A stretch of DNA of 7,479 nt, taken from Aquifex sp. Lineage in GTDB: Bacteria > Aquificota > Aquificia > Aquificales > Aquificaceae. Under the pieces are notes generated by a model. It had not been told where the DNA came from, did not search any database, and saw only the letters and a list, made by a program, of their open reading frames with translations. The stretch is from contig WFPV01000210.1 of NCBI GenBank assembly GCA_015487405.1, positions 1 to 7,479 on the forward strand, written 5' to 3'. The position numbers were made by a program, and so were the translations under genes. This document shows positions 1 to 5,254 of the stretch, piece after piece; position 1 is the first letter of the stretch; each line of letters opens with the position of its first letter.

Positions 1-415
1 ATTCCCATACCTCTACCTTTTCCTCTTCAAACCTGTTTCCTTTCAGCTCCCAGCTCCTGTAAGAGGCTACCTTTCCCTTCTGGACTGAAAGAATTATGTA
101 GGAAAGGTCTGGAAAAGCCCTTTCTAAGTCAAACTGGGAAGGTCTGTCGGGATGGTCGGGGTGGGAGTGATAGACTCCGATAATCTCGTAGCCCTTTGAG
201 ATGGCATAGTCTTCCGCTCTCATGTAGTCTTTTGGTGCTATCTCGTAGCGGTCGTGCTTCCTGTCAGGGTTTGCGTTGGGGGTTTCAAAAGCCTCGTAAG
301 CTACACGTGCGCCTCCTTCCACCTTTCCGAGAAGGAGTCCGCAGGTCTCGTAGGGGTAATCCCTTTCCGCTTGAGCGATAATCTTTTCAAGGACTTCTCT
401 TTTTATTTTCAGCAT
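1..415 (-). CDS. JAMM/MPN+ (Mov34-type) zinc metalloprotease, 3' end cut by window edge
   Basis: The start is the ATG at 413-415, and the frame stays open to base 2 for 138 codons without a stop, so the C-terminus lies outside the window. The protein begins MLKIKREVLEKII. It carries the full JAMM signature: a catalytic Glu at E23 (YETCGLLLG), then HSHP with H83 and H85, S93 and D96 (HxHP, six residues, SxxD). These residues bind one zinc and activate water for isopeptide or peptide cleavage. Stand-alone bacterial JAMM proteins of about 140 residues include Mec-type enzymes, which process ubiquitin-like sulfur carriers (ThiS/MoaD/CysO-like), so a role in sulfur-carrier processing is plausible but inferred. 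No carrier or E1-like gene is visible here; one could lie beyond the left edge. The gene lies 42 bases downstream of dapL on the same strand and probably shares its transcript. Its ribosome binding site is weak. Confidence 0.85.
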   Translation of the reverse strand, partial: MLKIKREVLEKIIAQAERDYPYETCGLLLGKVEGGARVAYEAFETPNANPDRKHDRYEIAPKDYMRAEDYAISKGYEIIGVYHSHPDHPDRPSQFDLERAFPDLSYIILSVQKGKVASYRSWELKGNRFEEEKVEVWE

Positions 416-431
416 ACTTTTTATTTTAAGG

Positions 432-448
432 ACCGCCCGGAGGGCGGT
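432..448. other. GC-rich perfect hairpin between dapL and the JAMM gene
   Basis: A 7-bp perfect stem (ACCGCCC pairing with GGGCGGT) closes a GGA loop. It fills most of the 42-base gap between the dapL stop codon and the JAMM start codon. No T-run follows it on the minus strand, so it is not a standard intrinsic terminator. It could stabilise the dapL 3' end, reduce read-through, or mark an RNA processing point. It lies about 17 bases before the JAMM start codon, so when folded it could also affect initiation there. The structure is seen directly; the function is inferred. Confidence 0.4.
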
Positions 449-457
449 AATAAGAAC

Positions 458-1621
458 TTAAAGCTTAAGATTCTTAATCCTTTCCGCAGCTTCAAGGAGT
501 CTTTCGGTGGGAACGGTCAGGGATATCCTGAAGTATCCTTCTCCGTATTCTCCGAAGCCGTTTCCGGGTGTGCAGACGATTCCCGCCTCGTCTATGAGTC
601 TTCCAACAAACTCGGAAGAGGTATATCCTTCCGGAACCTTTATCCAGAGGTAGAAGGTGTAATCGCTCTTATAAACTTGGAGTCCTATCTTCTCGAGAGC
701 TTCGGTCATTATCTTCTTTCTTTCCCTGTAAACGTCTCTCAGCTTTTCCACCTCTTCTTCGGGAAGGTTTAGAGCGGCTATTCCTGCATCCTGAACAGCT
801 CCGAACTGTCCGCTGTCAACGTTGGTTTTCACCTTTCCGAGTCCTGCCACGAGTTCCTTGTTTCCTGCAGCCCAGCCGAGCCTCCATCCGGTCATGTTGT
901 ATGTCTTGGATAGGGAGTGAAACTCTATAGCTACGTCTTTTGCTCCTTCAACCTGAAGGATAGAAGGTGGTTTTTCGCTTCCGGTGTAAATCTCGGAGTA
1001 AGCGTTGTCGGAAGCAACAATTACGTTATACTCCCTTGCCCACTCAACGAGCTTTTTGTAAAAGTCCAAGGTAGGCGGTGCGGAAGTGGGGTTGTTGGGA
1101 TAGTTAATCCAGATGATTTTGGCTTTTTTAGCAACATCCTCGGGAATGCTTTCAAGGTCTGGTAGGAAGTTGTTCTCTTCCTTAAGGGGAACTATGTAGG
1201 GGGTTCCTCCTGCAAATATTGTTCCTATCTTATAGACGGGATAGGCGGGGTCGGGACAGAGGACTATGTCTCCAGGATTTACGAAAGCTAAGGGAAAGTG
1301 TGCTATTCCTTCCTTAGAACCTATCAGGGTTATTATCTCTGTTTTGGGGTCAAGTTCAACGCCGAATCTTCTCTTATAAAAATCCGCAACAGCCTTTCTG
1401 AACTCTAACTTCCCTACGTAGGAGGGATACTTGTGATTTTCTGGATTCTCTAAAGCCTTCTTTGCGGCTTCTACTATAGGCTTGGGAGTGGGAAGGTCTG
1501 GGTCTCCCACTCCGAGGTCTATGACGTCAACACCTTGAGCTATCTTCTCTTCTTTCTTCCTGTCCAGTTCTGCGAAAAGGTATGGGGGTAAAACCTTCAG
1601 TCTGTCGGAAAACTCAAACAC
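458..1621 (-). CDS. dapL: LL-diaminopimelate aminotransferase (class I/II PLP aminotransferase)
   Basis: This complete 387-residue PLP-dependent aminotransferase is of fold type I. Its predicted reaction converts tetrahydrodipicolinate plus glutamate to LL-2,6-diaminopimelate plus 2-oxoglutarate, a one-step shortcut in lysine and peptidoglycan synthesis in the cytoplasm. Visible landmarks are the N-terminal MFEFSDRLKVLPPYLF and VIDLGVGDPDLPTP, the NYPNNPTSAPPT segment with cofactor-contacting N177, D205 and Y208 in ASDNAYSEI, the Schiff-base lysine K239 in SLSKTYNMTGWRLG, and the substrate-carboxylate arginine R365 in GYFRISL. Length and N-terminus fit the Aquifex-type DapL. Such proteins are often mislabelled aspartate aminotransferase (aspC), which remains the main alternative. 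The start codon is GTG at 1619-1621, chosen because a strong GGAGGT lies 8 bases upstream and no other good start is near. The JAMM gene follows downstream. Confidence 0.85.
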   Translation of the reverse strand: MFEFSDRLKVLPPYLFAELDRKKEEKIAQGVDVIDLGVGDPDLPTPKPIVEAAKKALENPENHKYPSYVGKLEFRKAVADFYKRRFGVELDPKTEIITLIGSKEGIAHFPLAFVNPGDIVLCPDPAYPVYKIGTIFAGGTPYIVPLKEENNFLPDLESIPEDVAKKAKIIWINYPNNPTSAPPTLDFYKKLVEWAREYNVIVASDNAYSEIYTGSEKPPSILQVEGAKDVAIEFHSLSKTYNMTGWRLGWAAGNKELVAGLGKVKTNVDSGQFGAVQDAGIAALNLPEEEVEKLRDVYRERKKIMTEALEKIGLQVYKSDYTFYLWIKVPEGYTSSEFVGRLIDEAGIVCTPGNGFGEYGEGYFRISLTVPTERLLEAAERIKNLKL

Positions 1622-1629
1622 CTTTCCTT

Positions 1630-1635
1630 ACCTCC
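1630..1635 (-). promoter_or_regulatory. Strong ribosome binding site deciding the dapL GTG start
   Basis: On the minus strand the sequence is GGAGGT, 8 bases before the GTG codon at 1619-1621. This fixes a non-ATG start for dapL. Confidence 0.75.
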
Positions 1636-1656
1636 GTGGGATTTTTGTTTAAAGAT

Positions 1657-1668
1657 TTTACATGTAAA
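1657..1668. promoter_or_regulatory. 12-bp perfect palindrome TTTACATGTAAA, candidate operator
   Basis: TTTACATGTAAA is a perfect inverted repeat in the only divergent intergenic region of the window. On the plus strand it covers the expected -35 position of the TATAAT at 1684-1689, ahead of the ImmA/IrrE gene. On the minus strand it overlaps a weak -10-like TAAAAT (reverse complement of 1655-1660) ahead of dapL. A dimeric regulator bound here could affect both directions. The ImmA/IrrE protein or a host regulator are candidates. The symmetry is observed; the operator role is inferred. Confidence 0.35.
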
Positions 1669-1675
1669 GGGTGGA

Positions 1676-1689
1676 TAAATAAATATAAT
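1676..1689 (+). repeat. Left copy of 14-bp direct repeat flanking the ImmA/IrrE-PIN module
   Basis: The sequence TAAATAAATATAAT recurs identically at 3284-3297. The two copies bracket the AT-rich two-gene module. The sequence is low in complexity, so coincidence or shared promoter-like function is possible, but the placement fits a target-site duplication or recombination footprint. Confidence 0.45.
1684..1689 (+). promoter_or_regulatory. Candidate -10 box (TATAAT) for the ImmA/IrrE-PIN operon
   Basis: A consensus TATAAT lies 27 bases before the ATG at 1717. Transcription would start near 1696 and leave a leader of about 20 bases containing the purine-rich AGGGGA at 1705-1710, six bases before the start codon. 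No good -35 box is seen; the hexamer 17 bases upstream falls inside the TTTACATGTAAA palindrome. The surrounding DNA is so AT-rich that chance matches are common. Confidence 0.35.
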
Positions 1690-1716
1690 TTTTATATTAG
1701 GGGTAGGGGATAAAGT

Positions 1717-2835
1717 ATGCAAAAAGTCCATTCTCGAATAAGAACCATCATAGAGGGAATTTATGGAGAATATAATAAAGAAAATATTAAAAAATTTTTA
1801 AAGGAATATAAAAAAATAATGGGTAGTACCATAGATTTAGAAAATCCTCATGCTGGCATATACATATTTATTAGAAGAAAGTGGGGTTTAAGCAGTGATG
1901 CTATTATAAATCTTGAAAAGAATTTAGAATTTTTTAGAAGCAAAAAATTTAAAACTCTTAAGCAAACTTCATATTCTTTTTTACTTGCAAATATGATAAA
2001 GAACTTTCTGAACTTTTTATATAATTTGGGAGAAATATCTATAAATAAAATAGATTTTATTGGAAAGGGGAATCCCAAAGAAGATGCTAAACTTTTTGCT
2101 AAAACCTACGGATTTCCAGAAAATGAGATTATTTCTTACGAAGAATTAAGGAATTTGCTCGAGAATAAATACAATATATATGTTTTTCAGCTACCTCTTG
2201 ATACTAATCATCACGAAGGTATTATTAATCCGGATACTCCTTCGTTTATAGTCTTAAATGCCAACGCTGATAAAGTGCGTGCAGGATTCTTACTTGCTCA
2301 TGAAATAGGACACTTAGTATTTAATCCTAACAATGAAAATTATAAACATGAAGATGAAGAAGATTATGCCAATAAGTTTGCCACTCATCTTATCGTTCCT
2401 GATAATGTTGTTGAAAAGTTAAAGAGGATTTTTAGGCAAAGTATTCAAAGAGAATCAAGATTTCCCTTTATTTTTTCAAAAAAAATCTGCCTAATGTTTA
2501 GCTGTGATTTATCACCAAACACGGCTCTTATGAAGCTTTTTTATGAGGGATTTATTTCTAAGGAGGAATTGGAAAAATACAATCAAAAATTAATAAAATT
2601 TATAAAAGCTAAAGGAAAACATGATAATAAAGTTAAGTGGCTTCAACAACTTACTGAATCTATAGGTATTTATATACCTGTTAAATACGAACTTGCCGTT
2701 GAAAAAGCCTATAATAAGGGATTAATTACCGAAAATAGAAAAAGGGAGTTTCTATTGGAGGGGGTTATTAATGTGCATAATAGGTATAGATACTACAGTG
2801 TTAGTAAATTTTCTAGTATGGCATCAGGGATTTGA
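1717..2835 (+). CDS. ImmA/IrrE-family (DUF955/COG2856) zinc metallopeptidase, probable antitoxin or regulator
   Basis: This 372-residue protein has an ImmA/IrrE gluzincin-like core. The HEIGH zinc motif is at 195-199 (H195, E196, H199), and the third ligand is probably E215 in EDYANKFATHLIVP, the family's characteristic second motif. Residues about 118-160 (KEDAKLFAKTYGFPE onward) resemble the region that precedes the catalytic core in this family. Residues 256-285 (MFSCDLSPNTALMKLFYEGFIS) look like the winged-helix-like segment that follows it. Family members cleave repressor or stress regulators, as ImmA does with ImmR and IrrE with DdrO, and many are fused to an N-terminal XRE HTH. Here residues 1-117 occupy that position, but I see no convincing HTH in them. 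The 3' end overlaps the PIN gene by 65 bases, so the two are probably coupled. Codons are strikingly A/T-rich compared with dapL or nadB, suggesting horizontal transfer. The family call is firm; the antitoxin role is inferred from the partner gene. Confidence 0.85.
   Translation: MQKVHSRIRTIIEGIYGEYNKENIKKFLKEYKKIMGSTIDLENPHAGIYIFIRRKWGLSSDAIINLEKNLEFFRSKKFKTLKQTSYSFLLANMIKNFLNFLYNLGEISINKIDFIGKGNPKEDAKLFAKTYGFPENEIISYEELRNLLENKYNIYVFQLPLDTNHHEGIINPDTPSFIVLNANADKVRAGFLLAHEIGHLVFNPNNENYKHEDEEDYANKFATHLIVPDNVVEKLKRIFRQSIQRESRFPFIFSKKICLMFSCDLSPNTALMKLFYEGFISKEELEKYNQKLIKFIKAKGKHDNKVKWLQQLTESIGIYIPVKYELAVEKAYNKGLITENRKREFLLEGVINVHNRYRYYSVSKFSSMASGI
2758..2764 (+). promoter_or_regulatory. Strong ribosome binding site for the PIN gene inside the upstream coding region
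   Basis: GGAGGGG lies six bases before the ATG at 2771 and within the 3' part of the ImmA/IrrE reading frame. It supports the overlapping start and suggests that the downstream protein can be initiated efficiently on its own. Confidence 0.7.
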
Positions 2836-3286
2836 AGAGTTTTTAAAAATTTTGAACGAGGAAAATAAGGAGATTTATGGATATGAAGAAGAAATAAGAG
2901 AAAAAGCTCCTTACTGGTTAGATAAAATAAATTGCATAGATGTTCAAGAAATACCTTTAGAAGTATTTGAAGAAATTCGCAACAAGTACGAGAATTTACA
3001 CGATGGAGAAATATTTATACTTAGTTTTCTGCATATTAAAAGGGAAGAGGGAAGAAATTGTTGCTTTATGTCAGATGATTACGCTGCCAGGAAAGCAGGA
3101 GCAGCTGAAAATTTGTTGCCTTGCTGCGTTAAGAACTGTAAGGTGGGAGGAACTTTGGGTATTTTGAACTTGTTATATAAATACAGCAATTATGACAAAT
3201 CAGTAATAGATGACTACTTTAACACAATGAAAAATCAAGGAAATTTTTTACCGGAAAATTGGATAGAGGATTTAGATAATTGCTAA
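2771..3286 (+). CDS. PIN-domain protein, probable RNase toxin of a toxin-antitoxin-like pair
   Basis: This 171-residue protein has a PIN-like layout. It opens with the strand MCIIGIDTTVLVNF bearing D7, followed by a central acidic stretch (E39-E41, E44) that could hold the second acid. Next come LHDGEIF with D78/E80 and FMSDDYAARKAG with D102/D103, where PIN nucleases place Mg/Mn-binding acids. GGTLGILNLLYK at 126-137 closely resembles the C-terminal signature of DUF3368/COG2405-type PIN proteins. The expected activity is metal-dependent endoribonuclease. The start is fixed by D7, which must sit near the N-terminus, and by the GGAGGGG upstream; this forces a 65-base overlap with the ImmA/IrrE gene. 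Eight cysteines (2, 55, 97, 98, 118, 119, 123, 171), including two CC pairs, are unusual. The A/T-rich codons match the partner gene. The stop TAA at 3284-3286 is the first three bases of the right-hand flanking repeat. The PIN fold is well supported; toxicity is inferred. Confidence 0.75.
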   Translation: MCIIGIDTTVLVNFLVWHQGFEEFLKILNEENKEIYGYEEEIREKAPYWLDKINCIDVQEIPLEVFEEIRNKYENLHDGEIFILSFLHIKREEGRNCCFMSDDYAARKAGAAENLLPCCVKNCKVGGTLGILNLLYKYSNYDKSVIDDYFNTMKNQGNFLPENWIEDLDNC

Positions 3287-3297
3287 ATAAATATAAT
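3284..3297 (+). repeat. Right copy of 14-bp direct repeat flanking the ImmA/IrrE-PIN module
   Basis: This is an identical copy of TAAATAAATATAAT at 1676-1689. It begins with the stop codon of the PIN gene and contains a TATAAT (3292-3297) that ends 11 bases before the next start codon. If used as a -10 box it would give an almost leaderless transcript for the membrane-protein gene. Confidence 0.45.
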
Positions 3298-3308
3298 ATT
3301 TTAAAGGT

Positions 3309-3725
3309 ATGGTCAAACTCTTCTTAAGTTTCGTCTTGCTCATTAGCTTAAGTTTTTCGCTGACCGCTGAAGAGGAAAAACAACTGATTAAGGATATTGC
3401 AGAAATAAAGGCTACTCTCAAGACCTTTATGGAACAGGTTGATAAGAGGTTTGAGCAGATAGACAAGAGGTTTGAGCAAGTAGATAAAAGGTTTGACGAC
3501 ATGTTCAATTTCCTATGGATACTTACTGGAATATTTACAACACTAACCGCGAGTGTGATAGCCTTTGCCTGGTGGGATAGGAGAACCATAATAAGGAAGG
3601 CGAAGGAAGAAACCGTTGATTACCTTAGAAAAGAAGACCTTAAGAAGCTGATAGAAATCCTGCGGGAAAAGGCAAAGACTGACCAGGAACTTGCGAAAAT
3701 TCTAAGACAATACGGACTTCTTTAA
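3309..3725 (+). CDS. Small membrane protein with signal-like N-terminus, heptad coiled coil and one central TM helix
   Basis: This is a 138-residue protein that I recognise only by architecture. Residues 1-19 (MVKLFLSFVLLISLSFSLT) form a hydrophobic signal peptide or first membrane segment. Residues 21-64 are charged and helical, with three back-to-back heptads at 44-64 (VDKRFEQ, IDKRFEQ, VDKRFDD) that predict a parallel coiled coil. Residues about 66-89 (FNFLWILTGIF to AFAWW) form a strong transmembrane helix, followed by a basic/acidic helical tail. The coiled coil would probably lie outside the membrane and the tail in the cytoplasm. Its function is unknown; an oligomeric membrane scaffold is possible. 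The gene starts 22 bases after the PIN gene but has a native-looking base composition, so it is probably not part of that module. An AAAGG lies only 1 base before the ATG. It ends convergently with nadB, overlapping by 4 bases. Confidence 0.75.
   Translation: MVKLFLSFVLLISLSFSLTAEEEKQLIKDIAEIKATLKTFMEQVDKRFEQIDKRFEQVDKRFDDMFNFLWILTGIFTTLTASVIAFAWWDRRTIIRKAKEETVDYLRKEDLKKLIEILREKAKTDQELAKILRQYGLL
3438..3500 (+). repeat. Three tandem 21-bp repeats encoding the heptads (I/V)DKRF(E/D)(Q/D)
   Basis: The units 3438-3458, 3459-3479 and 3480-3500 are near-identical and in frame, each encoding one seven-residue heptad. This is a typical source of repeat-number variation by slippage or unequal recombination, which would lengthen or shorten the coiled coil without breaking the frame. 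Confidence 0.8.
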
Positions 3726-5254
3726 AAGAAATCTTTCGTTATTACTGTATCCCTCCTGAAGCTTTCCCTCTCTTCTGGAAAGTCTCTCCTGTAATGGGTT
3801 CCCCTGCTCTCCCTCCTGCTTAATGCCCCTTCAACGGTGCAAAGAGCCACCAAAAGAATGTCGTAAAGCTGTCTATTTTCCGGAGTTCTTTCCCAGCTTT
3901 CTCCTTCCTCAAGCCAGCTTATCAGTTTCTCTCTCGCTTCCCTTAAACCTGCTTCCTCCCTTTCAAGTCCCACTTTTTCCCACATTAAGCGTTTTAGCTC
4001 TGCAATATCAAAAGAAGGCTTCTTATCTCCCTCCTTTTCATTTTTTATATTTAGATACCCTTCGGGTATTTTTAAATAATTTCTTTCTAAGAAAATCTGG
4101 TAAGCGGTTCTGTAGCCAAATACCACTCCCTCTAAAAGGGAGTTGGAAGCGAGTCTGTTGGCTCCGTGAACTCCTGTGCAGCTACACTCTCCCACCGCGT
4201 AAAGTCCACTTACCGCAGTCCTTCCTGAGTCGTCCACCTCTACTCCGCCTATGTAGTAATGAGCGGCAGGATTTACGGGAACGAGCTCCTTGTAGGGGTC
4301 TATACCTCTTTCCTTCAAGTAGCCGTAAATTGTAGGAAACCTTTCTTCTATCTTTATGCCTTTTTCAACAATTGGTTTAAAGTCTAAGAAGACCTTTCTG
4401 CCCTCCTTCAGCTGGTTGTATATTGCCCGTGCTACCACGTCCCTCGGAAGGAGCTCGTTAACGAATCTCTCTCCCCTGTCGTTTACCAGCAGTGCTCCCT
4501 CTCCTCTAACTGCTTCGGAAATCAGTAAATTAGAGTTTTCTAAGACTGTGGGATGAAACTGAACGAACTCCGGATTCTTCACGTTAGCCCCTTGGCGGAA
4601 AGCCGTTCCTATGGAGTCTCCGCGAACCTTCTTAGGATTTGAGGTGTGGAAGAACATAGAAGCGGCTCCGCCGGTTGCGAGAACAACCTGCTTAGAACGG
4701 ATGAACTTAAGGCTACTTCCCTCCGTGTATAAAATTCCTACAACCTGGCACTCCTCCGTTATTATCTCCTGGAGCTCTCCCTCTAATATAGGTATGTTTA
4801 ACTCCCTCACTTTCTGAAGGAGCTTGGTGTAGATTTCTCTGCCTGTATAGTCTTTAACCTTTAAGACTCTCGGTTTTGAGTGTCCTCCCTCTAAGATGGT
4901 CTCATAGACTCCGTTCCTCTTGTCAAAGTTCACACCGAAGCGTTCAAGGTCAACAATTCTTTGAGCTCCTTCGTAGGTAAGTATCCGTGTGTTCACCTCG
5001 TTATTTAAATACCTTCCCGCCCTTAACGTGTCGCAGTAGTGGAGATAGGGACTATCGTCCGGAAGTATAGCCGCGGCTATTCCTCCTTGAGAGTAGTAGG
5101 TGTTTCCTATTCCCCTCGTTAGGATTACGGGATTGAGCCCGAGCTCTTTGAGGTATATCGCGGTGCTGAGTCCCCCTATTCCGCTTCCGCAGATAAGAAC
5201 TTCTGCTTCTTCCTCGGGAATTTTTCTCAGGTCAAACCTTATGAAGTATTTCAT
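3722..5254 (-). CDS. nadB: L-aspartate oxidase
   Basis: This complete 510-residue flavoprotein oxidises L-aspartate to iminoaspartate, the first step of de novo NAD synthesis; NadA then forms quinolinate. It is cytoplasmic and related to the succinate dehydrogenase/fumarate reductase flavoprotein subunit. Visible motifs are the FAD dinucleotide-binding loop CGSGIGGLSTAIYLKE (22-37), SQGGIAA (55-61), VLATGGAASMFFHTSNP (191-207), the active-site segments EFVQFHPT (229-236), SEAVRGEGA (246-254) and RDVVARAI (271-278), then HYYIGGVEVD (332-341) and GLYAVGECSCTGVHGANRLASNSLLEG (350-376). The C-terminal SRRESRGTHYRRDFPE is characteristic of NadB. The absence of the histidyl-FAD attachment pattern of SDH supports oxidase identity. 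The start at 5252-5254 overlaps the yvcK-like gene by 23 bases, with a GGAG just before it, so translation is probably coupled. It is the last gene of the leftward operon and shares 4 bases with the convergent gene. Confidence 0.95.
   Translation of the reverse strand: MKYFIRFDLRKIPEEEAEVLICGSGIGGLSTAIYLKELGLNPVILTRGIGNTYYSQGGIAAAILPDDSPYLHYCDTLRAGRYLNNEVNTRILTYEGAQRIVDLERFGVNFDKRNGVYETILEGGHSKPRVLKVKDYTGREIYTKLLQKVRELNIPILEGELQEIITEECQVVGILYTEGSSLKFIRSKQVVLATGGAASMFFHTSNPKKVRGDSIGTAFRQGANVKNPEFVQFHPTVLENSNLLISEAVRGEGALLVNDRGERFVNELLPRDVVARAIYNQLKEGRKVFLDFKPIVEKGIKIEERFPTIYGYLKERGIDPYKELVPVNPAAHYYIGGVEVDDSGRTAVSGLYAVGECSCTGVHGANRLASNSLLEGVVFGYRTAYQIFLERNYLKIPEGYLNIKNEKEGDKKPSFDIAELKRLMWEKVGLEREEAGLREAREKLISWLEEGESWERTPENRQLYDILLVALCTVEGALSRRESRGTHYRRDFPEERESFRRDTVITKDFF

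Noticed and set aside
432..448. Intrinsic terminator after dapL
   Set aside because: The hairpin is not followed by a T-run on the minus strand, so I list it only as a hairpin.
254..772. Rightward 172-codon open frame
   Set aside because: It lies antisense across both the JAMM gene and the dapL 3' end, which carry clear family motifs, and its translation is low-information with no domain.
1848..2078. Leftward 76-codon open frame inside the ImmA/IrrE gene
   Set aside because: AT-rich DNA readily gives open antisense frames; there is no ribosome binding site or domain, and the sense gene has a clear HEIGH motif.
1717..3286. IS element or prophage fragment
   Set aside because: Despite the foreign base composition, there is no transposase, integrase or terminal inverted repeat; only a short direct repeat brackets the two genes.
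3272..3589. Leftward open frame with LLSTCSN repeats
   Set aside because: The repetition is only the antisense reading of the 21-bp repeats in the membrane-protein gene, and the frame has no ribosome binding site or recognisable domain.
3823..4335. Rightward 170-codon open frame inside nadB
   Set aside because: It is antisense to a confidently identified nadB. Its Pro/Leu/Ser-rich translation is what an antisense frame of a Lys/Glu-rich gene gives.
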